DNA of 64,000 nt. Source: Paenibacillus pabuli NBRC 13638 (GTDB lineage: Bacteria > Bacillota > Bacilli > Paenibacillales > Paenibacillaceae). The stretch is from NCBI RefSeq assembly GCF_001514495.1, contig NZ_BCNM01000008.1:186001-250000 (forward strand), given 5' to 3'. Position 1 is the first letter of the stretch; each line of letters begins with the position of its first letter. The notes beneath the pieces were generated by a model. That model searched no databases, was not told the DNA's origin, and saw nothing but the letters and a program-made list of their open reading frames with translations. The translations under genes and the position numbers were made by a program. This document shows, piece by piece, positions 22,718 to 31,623 of the stretch.

Positions 22718-25042
22718 TATCCCTTCAAATTTTTTGAATATGCGGTGGAAGGTATTCACATCGTTGTAACCAACCTTCAGCGATATTTCGCTGACCGTAT
22801 ATTCCCTGCTAATAAGCAGCAATTTGGCCTGCACCAGCCGCGTCTTGTTAATATAATCGAGCAGAGATTCGCCGGCTATATCCTTGAACAGTTTGGAAAC
22901 ATATGACGGCGTCATGGAGAAAGCTTCCCCGATCATCGAAATGTTCAGGTTCTCGTCCTGGTAATACTCGTTGACATATTTCATGACCTTATCGATTAGC
23001 GGATTGCTGCAGTATTCACGGTTATTATTAACGTAGTCGCACAGAAGCTCTAGCATATCGTAAAGCTGGCTGCGCATCTCCCCTACCGTCTGGCATTGCA
23101 TCAGGCGTTCGATGGCGCGCACTCCGTCAGGCATATCCGGCTTGCCCGCGATGCGGATTTCACCGATTACTTTTTGCAGCGTAGCCATTAGATCAAACAT
23201 GAGACATTTGGCTGTATGAAAAGGAAACGGCTCCGTCGTCACATTTTTCTGAACGATCTCCCCGACGAACGCTTTCGCCTTATCGAGCTGCCCTTCGCGA
23301 ACCATAACGATCAATTGCTGCTCGGCCTTGAGCGGATAAAAATAACCACCTGGAGCAGCCCCTGGGTTGTCGTTGCCGCTCAGGTCCCCATAATGAATAA
23401 TGCCCCCGCTGCCTGCAATGATACGGTATTCCATCGCCTCGATCGCTTCCTGGAACGCCTGGAAGATGCCATATTCGCCCTCCTGTTGCGCACTGATAGC
23501 AGCGGTCAACTGGACATGGGCATGATTGGAGATGAACGACATCGTTTCTTCCGCGATGTGCCCCAGCTCCTCCCGCTGCTCCGCCAGCGATGCAAGCTGA
23601 TGGTTGACGATGCAGGCGAGCAACTGCTGGTCCAGCTCTACCGCATAGGCGTTTACTGACTTTCGCGCGACCTCCTCGACCACATTCGCGATCAGAAAGT
23701 GCAGCAACCGCTTGTTATAGACCTGATCCTCATCCTTCCAATGGAACTTGCCGAAATGCTCGATGCGCAGCAAAATAACAGAAAATCCGCCCAGCGGGAA
23801 ATGCAGATCATAGGCTGAGAACGATTCATGCAACGGGATATGGCTGTCGAGTTGCCCCTTCAGCAGCCGCTGCAAAAAGTGCGATCTAAGTGTATTGTTA
23901 TGCTGATTCAGCTTGTAATGAAGCTCCTCCTTCTCATGGAAGGTACTGCTCAGCGCCTGCTCCAGAAAGGAGAATTCATTGGAGCCGCGATCAAAGGTAA
24001 AACCCGCCTTGAACGACAAGTTCTGAATCAGCGCATGGATTGGCAGGTAGTTTCGCTTGAGGAGCCAATACGTCACGCCACCGCCAACAATAAGACAAAG
24101 CAAGATGCTGGCAATCGTCAATTGCTCTACCACGTTCATCTTCTGGTGATATACGTTCGTCGGCAGCGTCATCACATATTTCCATCCCGTAATGGATGAG
24201 GTTGTGTAGGATGCAACAAGCCGGCGACCGGCCGTCTCGATCTCAAGTTGTCCCGATTCTCCCGGCATATCGCCGTATAGTAGAGCAGGTTCCGACAGCG
24301 ACTCGCCCGTAGACGCAATGAACCGGTTGTCTTCATCCAGAATAAAGATCGTACCTTTCTCAGGCGCCGAAGCTTGCTCCAGCAGCTTGCTGCGGTCAAT
24401 CATAAACAGTAAGACAGCTCCAGGTTGATTCATGATTGTTGAGTTTACATTTTGGGCATACATGACCGTAGGCCTCCACTCATTCTCTTCAGACACAACA
24501 ACGGAGTCGTAGCCTTTAATGTACCATTGGTCAAAATATTCTCGAAACGACTGGAACGGCATATGCTCTTCAAGGCGAATATGGTCGTATAACGCTTCGA
24601 TGTTCATACGATTGTTGCGGGCGATGACCGTATCGCTATTTTTGTAATAAATATAAATGCCTTCAAGAAAATCGTTAGCGATTTCGTATACGCGCAAATC
24701 ATTAGCGATTTGATATATATCGTAGTGGTCCGAATCAGACAAATTGGTATCAGCCGAAATAAATGCGGCGATTCGCCTGTTGAGGCTCACCTCGAGGCTT
24801 AGATTCTCGATTCCTTTGAACTGGCTATCTATGGCTTGCTCCATCTGAAGAAGAATAGATTGGTTGGCACGGTTAATTTCAGCCTTTACAACGTTCAGCG
24901 TCGCGCCGTATATAACGCCACTGATCAGAATGGGCACGAGCAGCACGGAGACGTAGGAAAGCATCCAGGTCAGGAATACGCTGCGATTTTTATGCCGGAG
25001 CTGCTTCAGATAGATTGTCCACCGGTTTCGAGTTTGGGCCAT
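22688..25042 (-). CDS. Membrane-anchored AraC-family regulator with extracellular sensor domain
   Basis: 784 residues. A transmembrane helix near 22-46 (VFLTWMLSYVSVLLVPILIS) and a second near 303-325 (LTIASILLCLIVGGGVTYWL) frame an extracytoplasmic Cache-like sensor of about 250 residues. A cytoplasmic linker follows, and the last 100 residues are an AraC DNA-binding domain with two helix-turn-helices (NISMIGEAFSMTPSYVSKLF and YTVSEISLKVGYNDVNTFHR). This single-protein sensor/regulator is common beside Paenibacillus sugar clusters. It probably senses an oligosaccharide or the loaded binding protein and activates this cluster. It lies 21 bases after the cytoplasmic PL6 gene. Confidence 0.9.
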   Translation of the reverse strand: MAQTRNRWTIYLKQLRHKNRSVFLTWMLSYVSVLLVPILISGVIYGATLNVVKAEINRANQSILLQMEQAIDSQFKGIENLSLEVSLNRRIAAFISADTNLSDSDHYDIYQIANDLRVYEIANDFLEGIYIYYKNSDTVIARNNRMNIEALYDHIRLEEHMPFQSFREYFDQWYIKGYDSVVVSEENEWRPTVMYAQNVNSTIMNQPGAVLLFMIDRSKLLEQASAPEKGTIFILDEDNRFIASTGESLSEPALLYGDMPGESGQLEIETAGRRLVASYTTSSITGWKYVMTLPTNVYHQKMNVVEQLTIASILLCLIVGGGVTYWLLKRNYLPIHALIQNLSFKAGFTFDRGSNEFSFLEQALSSTFHEKEELHYKLNQHNNTLRSHFLQRLLKGQLDSHIPLHESFSAYDLHFPLGGFSVILLRIEHFGKFHWKDEDQVYNKRLLHFLIANVVEEVARKSVNAYAVELDQQLLACIVNHQLASLAEQREELGHIAEETMSFISNHAHVQLTAAISAQQEGEYGIFQAFQEAIEAMEYRIIAGSGGIIHYGDLSGNDNPGAAPGGYFYPLKAEQQLIVMVREGQLDKAKAFVGEIVQKNVTTEPFPFHTAKCLMFDLMATLQKVIGEIRIAGKPDMPDGVRAIERLMQCQTVGEMRSQLYDMLELLCDYVNNNREYCSNPLIDKVMKYVNEYYQDENLNISMIGEAFSMTPSYVSKLFKDIAGESLLDYINKTRLVQAKLLLISREYTVSEISLKVGYNDVNTFHRIFKKFEGITPGRYREVK

Positions 25043-25063
25043 AGATTCTCCTCCATGTTAGCT

Positions 25064-26245
25064 TTAGTCGGAGTCGGGACCGACGTCATTTCTTGTCCGA
25101 ATAGCCGGACAACGAACATCCGCGACATCCGCTTTATGATTGTTAATACAAACCGCCGGAGACGGCCGGTATTCATAGATGGCCGGCTGCTTCTTGCCGC
25201 ATATTCGGTTGTAAGCGATTACACATTGCTCCGGCGCATAAGGAACCCGCTTGCCGAGCGTAATACCGTGACGACAATTGACAATCGTATTATTCACTAC
25301 ACTGGCGCGATAGACGCGCCAATGTTTTCTCAGTTCCTCCTGCGTTGGCGCCTCGGGATAGCCATCCGGTCCGCCATCGTAGTTGCCGCCGTCAATGAGC
25401 AGCGGATCCAACGTCAAGTTTTCCATATAATTATCAAAAATGTGATGGTCGTTGCCGTAAATGCGAAATCCGCCCATTTCTTCCTTCACACCATCGCCGA
25501 TAAATACATTATTATGAAAACGATTACCATGTCCGTGACGCGCTGTCACTTGGCCGGCGGAGTTAAGGAATGTGTTGTACCGAACTGTATTATAGCAGCT
25601 TTTTACCGAAATAATCTCGGGCTCTCCGTCGCAATTTTCAAACAGGTTGTGTTGAATTGTAATATAGCCGTTCGAGAGAGAGATGCCGGACAGACCGAGC
25701 CGGATCGCTTCAAGTCCATTGACGACACGCGGGCCTATATGATGAAAATAATTATATTCAATGACATCATGCTGCGAGATTTGTTCACCGTCGCCATCAA
25801 AAATAACAAGCGGTCCGAGGTCGGCCTTTGGCCCGAACTCGTTGCGTTCGATCCGGTTCCAGCCGCTGTCGCTTCCCATCACAGACAGCAGGCTATACTC
25901 CGTCCCAACCTGTCGCGGCTCAAATCTATTCCGCGCAATCCTCACATACCGCGAACCGTCCAGAATGATAGATTCGCGCTGCTCGACCTGGAAATGCAGC
26001 CCCCATACCTCTACATAAGCAGAGTTCAAGATGCGTATACTTGATTCTCCAGTTATCGTCGCTTTTCCTTTATTTACAGCGCGAATGCTTAATATTGCGG
26101 TGTCCGATCCCACTTTGCCTTCAATAATATAGTCTTCATTCCGGTCGTAAACGCCGTCTGCCAACAAGATCGAAGAACCAGGTTCTGCCTGGCCAATGGC
26201 TGCCGCCAACTCGTCGCTACTCGATACCCAATAAATAGTAGTCAT
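25064..26245 (-). CDS. Cytoplasmic PL6 family lyase
   Basis: 393 residues from the ATG at 26245, supported by AGGTGG just upstream; the frame is open to 26302. There is no signal peptide and no binding module, unlike the secreted paralogue. The same PL6 catalytic pair is present: Lys215 in EPEIISVKSCYN and Arg236 in VTARHGHGN. Other shared PL6 segments include LEAIRLGLSGISLSNGY. It should act inside the cell on imported oligosaccharides, cutting them by beta-elimination and giving new unsaturated ends for GH88. It is the first gene of the cluster and precedes the AraC regulator. Being made without export is unusual for PL6. Confidence 0.88.
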   Translation of the reverse strand: MTTIYWVSSSDELAAAIGQAEPGSSILLADGVYDRNEDYIIEGKVGSDTAILSIRAVNKGKATITGESSIRILNSAYVEVWGLHFQVEQRESIILDGSRYVRIARNRFEPRQVGTEYSLLSVMGSDSGWNRIERNEFGPKADLGPLVIFDGDGEQISQHDVIEYNYFHHIGPRVVNGLEAIRLGLSGISLSNGYITIQHNLFENCDGEPEIISVKSCYNTVRYNTFLNSAGQVTARHGHGNRFHNNVFIGDGVKEEMGGFRIYGNDHHIFDNYMENLTLDPLLIDGGNYDGGPDGYPEAPTQEELRKHWRVYRASVVNNTIVNCRHGITLGKRVPYAPEQCVIAYNRICGKKQPAIYEYRPSPAVCINNHKADVADVRCPAIRTRNDVGPDSD

Positions 26246-26461
26246 TTTCCACCTGCTTCCTATAGAATAGGCGGATATGATCCGCAGCCTCTGCAGGATC
26301 ATATCCGCAACTTAACAACATCTATTATGAAAGATACGTTTCCCATGCCATAGTGTAAAAAAATGAAGCAATCATAAAAATGTAAACTGAGACGCAAAAT
26401 GAGCTGGAATTATTGCCTGCAAGCTATAAATCACAACCTGCCAGTGTACAGCAAATGAGAA

Positions 26462-26497
26462 GGGACGTATCCCGGCAGCTAACCGTGGATACGTCCC
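26462..26497. terminator. Hairpin downstream of the metallophosphoesterase gene
   Basis: GGGACGTATCC (26462-26472) pairs perfectly with GGATACGTCCC (26487-26497). On the minus strand it is followed by TTCTCATTTG, a weak U-tract. It probably ends the phosphoesterase transcript before the PL6 promoter region. Confidence 0.6.
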
Positions 26498-26524
26498 CAT
26501 TGTTGTTACCCGCTCCCCCGCCTC

Positions 26525-27235
26525 TTACCCGAAAAAGAAGTACGCAACCTTCATCTCTTCTTCTTTCAAAAGCAATCTTTGTGCCGCTTCGAGCAAAGGC
26601 GTACGGTCATAGACAAGACTTTTCATCGCTATTTTGCCATCGGTAATCGTGAAATAATGTGCTTCTTTCGATGGATCGTCGCGACGGCGGTAGGACACGC
26701 TTCCCGGATTCAGCCACAAACTGTCGTCACTCAAATAATGAATGCATCTGCGATGTGTATGTCCGAAAATAATGCGGCGACCTTCTTCGGCCCCAATTGT
26801 CCTGCCGTTGCGCTCGGCCCAGAAAGCATCGTACTTGGGCAAGCTATCAATCGTCAAATAGTTTTCATACAGATGCTGCATTGTATAGCTATAGCCGTCC
26901 ATCTCGAATGTGCGGTAGACAGGTATGCTTTCGAGGAAGGATATTTCCGTTTCGCCGAGCAGCCTTGCATTGTAATGCGCCCACTTGATCTCATCCTCCG
27001 CCACATCATGACCATTATTGCCGTTTCGGTACAGGTCGATAATAATGTCGTCATGGTTGCCGCGAACGCAATTCACATCGTTCTTATGCACCCATTCGAT
27101 AACTTCCCTTGGGAAAGGCCCGTAGTCTACAAGATCTCCCGCGCAATAAATCACGTCACAGTCGGATTCTGCCTTGTGGATCGATTCCAGCGCTTTGACG
27201 TTGCTGTGAATATCCGAAATAATTAAAGCTTTCAT
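26525..27235 (-). CDS. Metallophosphoesterase (calcineurin-like, YfcE/MJ0936 type)
   Basis: 236 residues with the five metal-binding blocks in order: DIHSN at residues 8-12, AGDLVDYG near 34, RGNHD near 58, and the late FGHTHR near 155 with the following histidine-rich segment. These bind two metal ions and cleave phosphate esters. It is cytoplasmic and the substrate is unknown; family members are often phosphodiesterases. Its ATG overlaps by ATGA the stop codon of an S-layer-domain remnant, so it was once the second gene of a coupled pair. Confidence 0.88.
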   Translation of the reverse strand: MKALIISDIHSNVKALESIHKAESDCDVIYCAGDLVDYGPFPREVIEWVHKNDVNCVRGNHDDIIIDLYRNGNNGHDVAEDEIKWAHYNARLLGETEISFLESIPVYRTFEMDGYSYTMQHLYENYLTIDSLPKYDAFWAERNGRTIGAEEGRRIIFGHTHRRCIHYLSDDSLWLNPGSVSYRRRDDPSKEAHYFTITDGKIAMKSLVYDRTPLLEAAQRLLLKEEEMKVAYFFFG

Positions 27236-27480
27236 ATTCGATTCAACTCCCTAAGATTCAACATTCTCAGCAGTACCGTCGCCACATTCGCCCACGTAGT
27301 TGTATCGCCTGGCATGAAATGGTCCCACACTCGCACCTCAATGATTCCCGCGGCAGACACCAATGATACATCTTGCCTTTCCCAGTGGGGTGTCTGCGCT
27401 GTCCGCAAACCACTGCGGGGCAGCGACACCATCCACAACATTGGCCGGGACGTAATTGGTGGCTGGTTGCGACGAAATGG
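27232..27480 (-). pseudogene. Remnant of an S-layer homology (SLH) domain protein
   Basis: In one minus-strand frame VPANVVDGVAAPQWFADSAD precedes a break; another frame continues AAGIIEVRVWDHFMPGDTTT and WANVATVLLRML. Together these follow the SLH pattern of W-F/A-D, then an AxxxGI segment, F-P-x-x-x-T-R-x-x and a terminal helix with leucines. A frameshift joins the pieces and no start is visible. The stop codon overlaps the metallophosphoesterase ATG. Confidence 0.55.
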
Positions 27481-27893
27481 CCGTAAGGAGCCTGCGTGTA
27501 ACCTTATTTGACCATTCCCGTCAATCGGTAGCCTTCGGACAATATTCAGCTGTAGACATTGCGTATCAGGCTGTTCTCTTCGTTTTTTAATTCCATGTTC
27601 AATCGGTTCACCCCTGGCTAATGCAGAATCCTATCTCCCAAAGACAGCAGCAAACACTCCGACATTACGGATTTAAGTGTTTCCCCATTTGTCGAGCGCA
27701 CTCTCCCTCCTTTATATAAAAAGATGAAACCGTGATACAGCGTCAAAAGCTAAAATCGCCCTCAAATATTCCAACTTGTTATCAACAATTTTTGGAATGG
27801 ACATCAAATCTTAAAAAAGTCACTCATATGTATCGGTATGTTTGGATGAACAGCCGCTGCCACAACTAAATAATCAAGCCTCCTTGTCATGGA
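27481..27893. other. Intergenic region without recognised gene
   Basis: No protein-like frame of useful length was found. It probably includes more of the decayed SLH-protein gene. Confidence 0.35.
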
Positions 27894-28016
27894 CTAATCA
27901 ACAACATGATCTTTTTCATTAGGAGAAGTAAACAAAACGACATCCGACCTTAGATGTTTTAGCAAGGTTCCATCCGAAAGTGAAAATAGTATCGTATTCA
28001 ATTTAGCCTTTACCAT
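27894..28016 (-). CDS. Small hypothetical ORF, 40 residues
   Basis: MVKAKLNTILFSLSDGTLLK and then HLRSDVVLFTSPNEKDHVVD. It lies in the same frame as the 13-codon ORF at 28023-28064, separated only by a TAA and two codons, so the pair may be one gene broken by a stop. It has no good ribosome-binding site of its own. No family recognised. Confidence 0.3.
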   Translation of the reverse strand: MVKAKLNTILFSLSDGTLLKHLRSDVVLFTSPNEKDHVVD

Positions 28017-28022
28017 CAAATA

Positions 28023-28064
28023 TTATAGATTCCATTCGTCTATGGTGTCTTCAGCATTAACCAT
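28023..28064 (-). CDS. Mini-ORF of 13 codons behind a strong ribosome-binding site
   Basis: AAGGAGGA lies about 8 bases before the ATG at 28064. The frame MVNAEDTIDEWNL ends at TAA and then resumes in frame as the next small ORF. It could be the start of a decayed gene or a leader peptide. Confidence 0.3.
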   Translation of the reverse strand: MVNAEDTIDEWNL

Positions 28065-28258
28065 TTCTTGATTCCTCCTTGTTAATTGTGTTGTTAAACG
28101 TAAAAGGAGTGCAATTGCTCAAGAAGTTAATTTACTTTATTTTACTTTCTATAGAAGTTAGATAAAACCTTTTTTCAACGCAACTAAACTGCCCGCTAGC
28201 TTAATGAAACAGATATCAAATTCCAATTAGCTATTTGTCTAATCAACGGTGACACAAC

Positions 28259-28302
28259 GTTCTTGTCCTTTTCGGTGATGGGACCATGTTTTTGTCCCTC
28301 GA
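28259..28302 (-). repeat. Dispersed repeat, end fragment D
   Basis: On the minus strand TCGAGGGACAAAAACATGGT and, further on, AAGGACAAGAACG. It matches the outer ends of copies B and C without the internal hairpin. It lies 43 bases downstream of the hydrolase gene. Confidence 0.5.
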
Positions 28303-28344
28303 CATCTAGGCTGCTCTGTCCTGTTTTTAACTCCTATGTGATGG

Positions 28345-29847
28345 CTAGTTTCTCAATCGCACGAAATTCACCTCCGGAAAGCGGCTATCCGGTCCTTTCA
28401 TTAAGGTTCCACTTTGATTTTTCAGATACATATCGAAGAAATCCAGCATATACGCATTGATAACGGAGTTCGCTCTTTTGGGCGCAATCTTTCCTGTAAT
28501 ACCCAGCATGTTGAAAATCGGAGAAATGAACTGTACGTCGGCAAAATTCAAATGCTCGGTATTTTCGATATAGAGAACTTTCCCCCCTTCTTCGGCCGTT
28601 TCGCGCATCCGTTCAAGCTCCAACTTTTTTTCTTCCGTTACCTGATCCTCCCACTCTCTTGTTGAGCCCATACGGTTAAGCTCTGCATCCGTGTAGACCC
28701 GGTTATCCACCACCATTCTTAATTTTTCGAAATAGCTTTCCGAGTTAATGAACAAAAACGGCTTTCGCAGACCCTCTCTGTCATGCAGACGATAAAGCCC
28801 TCCATCAAGGTCTATTCCCACCGCGATTCGCGGATCGTAAGCAGCGTCATAGGCCGTCGCTCCGCCGATGGAATGACCGAACACCCCGACATGACCAAGA
28901 TCCATCTTCCCTTTTAGAAGACTTGGAATCTGTCCCGATTGGATGAGCTCGAATTGATCCAGCGCAAAAGTTACATCATCGGTTAAAACTTTTCCCAACT
29001 TGTCGCGAATTCTTCTACCCGTCTGGTAATCCTGGTCAGGCGAGAATAAGTCGTTGGTTGTGCTGGTTGTGATTCGACCGTCCGGAAACTCGGTTGCAAA
29101 TGTATTGTAAGTGTGGTCGATCACTGCCACGATATACCCGTGACTCGCGAGATTTTCAGCTTGTGACGTGTGGAGGAACCTGGAAGAGCCGTTGCCGGGA
29201 TTCGCAAGGATTAGCGGGTATGAAATCTGTGCCGAATTAACTTCGGCCCCCGAATAAGCATGGCTGGATACGTACTTCAGGTGTTGAAAAACAAACCCGG
29301 GAAGGCCATAGTCCGCGGCCATATAACGTAAAATCTGGGTATCGGGAATAAAGGGAGCGTACTTGCCGGTGCCTGCTTGAGCCGGATACCATACCTGAAC
29401 CATCAATTCTCTCTTACCATCTCTGGCTTCGTCGAACATCTCTTCCCTATTGGTATCCACGAAATGAAAAGTTTGCGTTCCCACCTTAAATTCGCCTGTC
29501 GGTTCAGGTAGTTTAAATACAGGAAAAGCATACATGAGACACGCTGTTACGACCAGCATTATCGCTATAGCGGTATAAGCTGAACCCAACATGAATCGCG
29601 GGATTTTTTTTGGACCGTTTTTTCTAAAATAGCTATAACTTGAAATGGTCAAAAAAATGATCGTTATGCAATATGGGAAAAATAGCTGAACTCTGTATCC
29701 TTCCACCGTCCAATGAATGACGAGTAAAAGTGTGGCGATCCCGCTTACAACGGATATTGGAATTCTACGCCGTCCTTTTTTTAATAGGACTATTAATGTA
29801 AACAAGCCGATGTTTGACAAAAAAAGAAACAGTTCAAACAGCCTCAT
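28345..29847 (-). CDS. Membrane-anchored PAF-acetylhydrolase-like alpha/beta hydrolase
   Basis: 500 residues. Three or four transmembrane helices occupy the first 120 residues (near 5-23, 33-50, 54-72 and 92-113). A catalytic domain follows, with FKVGTQTFHFVDTNREEMFD and LMVQVWYPAQ near 130-160, the nucleophile elbow GVFGHSIGGATAYDAAYDP near 325, an acid in GIDLDGGLY and a histidine in NTEHLNFADVQF near 440. This fits the platelet-activating-factor acetylhydrolase/dienelactone-hydrolase group. The active domain is probably outside the membrane. GGAGA precedes the ATG. The last 67 bases are duplicated in the chimeric remnant at 13828-14046. Confidence 0.85.
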   Translation of the reverse strand: MRLFELFLFLSNIGLFTLIVLLKKGRRRIPISVVSGIATLLLVIHWTVEGYRVQLFFPYCITIIFLTISSYSYFRKNGPKKIPRFMLGSAYTAIAIMLVVTACLMYAFPVFKLPEPTGEFKVGTQTFHFVDTNREEMFDEARDGKRELMVQVWYPAQAGTGKYAPFIPDTQILRYMAADYGLPGFVFQHLKYVSSHAYSGAEVNSAQISYPLILANPGNGSSRFLHTSQAENLASHGYIVAVIDHTYNTFATEFPDGRITTSTTNDLFSPDQDYQTGRRIRDKLGKVLTDDVTFALDQFELIQSGQIPSLLKGKMDLGHVGVFGHSIGGATAYDAAYDPRIAVGIDLDGGLYRLHDREGLRKPFLFINSESYFEKLRMVVDNRVYTDAELNRMGSTREWEDQVTEEKKLELERMRETAEEGGKVLYIENTEHLNFADVQFISPIFNMLGITGKIAPKRANSVINAYMLDFFDMYLKNQSGTLMKGPDSRFPEVNFVRLRN

Positions 29848-30140
29848 CTCGATTCTCCTCTTAAAAAGTTCTATTGTCGTTGGTTACAATATTATCCTGA
29901 CAGGCTGGACTAAGCTATCGATTCTCCTTTCATCTACCTTTCAATTTTGTAAGATTATTTACTTCGTACGTAATCATGAAGTGATAACACAAAACCTTAT
30001 ATTGTAGTGCCCTTTTATGGTATTGCATTTTCTTCACACGACATGGTTGCACCATACAACAGTTTAGGTATTCGTCTAATCGGTAATCTGTAATTGGTAC
30101 AAGTTCTGGTTCCCGGCTCGGGACAAAAAATTATTGTTCA

Positions 30141-30200
30141 GCTAAAACAAAAAAGCCGCTAAAATAGCGACCTTCAAAGGGACCTGTTCTTGTCCCTCGA
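30141..30200 (-). repeat. Dispersed repeat, copy C; also terminator of the dehydrogenase gene
   Basis: On the minus strand TCGAGGGACAAGAACAGGTC, a short spacer, then stem GTCGCTATTTTAGCGGC followed by TTTTTTGTTTT. It starts four bases past the stop of the dehydrogenase gene and forms a good rho-independent terminator for it. Same orientation and order as copies A and B. TTGGTACAAGTTCTGG at 30097-30112 may be its other end. Confidence 0.7.
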
Positions 30201-30204
30201 ATTT

Positions 30205-31236
30205 CTATATTTTCATCTTTAGCGATACGACGGCTTTCCCTTTCAATCGACCTTCTCCAATATCACGAAGCGCCTGAGCTGCTTCACTAAATGGGTACTG
30301 CCGATCTATAACCGGCAAAACTTTGCCTGATTCGATAAGCTCCTTCCAGACTTTCTGATCCCCATCGTTCGGTTTATGGACGAGCAGCATTATTTTCTTT
30401 TTTTCAAGCCAGGAAATGAATGGAGCCCACAAAAGATTTTGGAGAATGCGTGACATAGGGCCTCCAATCATGACATACCTACCGCCATTCTTTAGTGCGC
30501 GCTTCAAAGCTAAAACAGAACGGTTTCCAACGACATCAAGGATTAAGTCATATTGTTGTCCTCTTGCTGTGAAGTCTTCTTTCGTATAATCCAACACATG
30601 ATCAGCGCCTAATTCGTGCAGCATATCCAGCTTCTCGCTGCTGTCAACTCCAGTTACTTCTGCCCCATGCAATTTTGCATATTGGATGGCAAACGTCCCA
30701 ACTCCGCCACCGGCGCCATTAATAAGAACGGTTTGCCCACTTTTAAGACCTCCCGTATCACGAAGACCTTGTAAAGCCAACACGGCTGCCTGTGGGATAG
30801 CGGCTGCCTGTACAAAGTTAATTGCAGCAGGTTTTGGCGACAAAACATTCTCTCTGGCACATACATACTCCGCGAATCCACCCCATCCGCAACCGGAAAG
30901 ATCTCCGAAAACCTCATCTCCTGGTTTAAAGCGTTTGGCAGACGATCCAACCGCGATTACCCGCCCTGCCACGTCTGCACCAAGAATTCTGTAACGCGGC
31001 TGACGGATTGCACCGATGCGGTTTATGAATGGTTTCCCACGAAGGAGGTCCCAATCCCAGGAATTTACCGAAGTCGCATGAACCTCAATCAAGACTTCAT
31101 TCTCCCTGGGCACAGGGATTGCTACTTGTTCAAATCGGAGAACTTCAGATGTTCCGTACGTATCATACACCATCGCATTCATTGAGTTGGTTCCCAGTTT
31201 GCTGGATAATCCCGTATCAAACCTGTTTTCTCTCAT
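30205..31236 (-). CDS. Medium-chain dehydrogenase/reductase, quinone-oxidoreductase-like
   Basis: About 343 residues from the ATG at 31236, which has GGAG seven bases upstream; the frame is open to 31332. The N-terminal GroES-like domain includes VLIEVHATSVNSWDWDLLRG and GADVAGRVIAVGSSAKRFKP, followed by GDEVFGDL. The NADPH-binding Rossmann motif is GAGGGVGTFAIQYAKLHGAE near residue 175. The catalytic-zinc cysteine site of alcohol dehydrogenases is replaced by Asn-Ser-Trp-Asp-Trp, so it is a zinc-independent reductase for quinones or enals. Cytoplasmic; substrate unknown. Monocistronic, ending in repeat copy C. Confidence 0.88.
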   Translation of the reverse strand: MRENRFDTGLSSKLGTNSMNAMVYDTYGTSEVLRFEQVAIPVPRENEVLIEVHATSVNSWDWDLLRGKPFINRIGAIRQPRYRILGADVAGRVIAVGSSAKRFKPGDEVFGDLSGCGWGGFAEYVCARENVLSPKPAAINFVQAAAIPQAAVLALQGLRDTGGLKSGQTVLINGAGGGVGTFAIQYAKLHGAEVTGVDSSEKLDMLHELGADHVLDYTKEDFTARGQQYDLILDVVGNRSVLALKRALKNGGRYVMIGGPMSRILQNLLWAPFISWLEKKKIMLLVHKPNDGDQKVWKELIESGKVLPVIDRQYPFSEAAQALRDIGEGRLKGKAVVSLKMKI

Positions 31237-31545
31237 GATCATTCTCCATTCAATAAACGTGTGTGTACCGATACTGCAACCTCCGTAAGAAACCATCAAT
31301 TTAAAATAATCATTCTCATCGTATTTCTTCACAACTCATCCAGACGTACCCATGTGTTTCCTTCAAACCTCTAATACGTTGGAAATATTTAGAGGTTTCA
31401 TCATCAGTTCATTCCGTTATTTGACACAATCCAGCCTGCTTTTAGTCTGCCATCAACCCAACCGATTGACCTCCAAAGTATCTCTGTGTATGAAAAATAG
31501 TGATACTCATATCTCCGACAATTAACAGCTAATATAAATACCACT

Positions 31546-31573
31546 TTCACAGAACATATGTTCCTGTTATAAT
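31546..31573 (+). promoter_or_regulatory. Promoter with embedded LexA (SOS) box
   Basis: TTCACA at 31546-31551 and TATAAT at 31568-31573 are spaced by 16 bases. Between them GAACATATGTTC (31552-31563) is a perfect palindrome matching the core of the Bacillus LexA/DinR box (consensus CGAACRNRYGTTYG), with only the outermost base on each side deviating. LexA bound here would block RNA polymerase, so the downstream small gene should be induced by DNA damage. Confidence 0.7.
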
Positions 31574-31623
31574 AAAATTATTCTGTTTTTGTTTAAGATC
31601 TCCACGTAGAAAGGATGCATCAT

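Noticed and set aside
24836..26044. Long plus-strand frame of 402 codons opposite the AraC and PL6 genes
   Set aside because: It lies antisense to two genes with intact domains, has no ribosome-binding site or recognisable domain, and is a by-product of GC-rich codon usage on the other strand.
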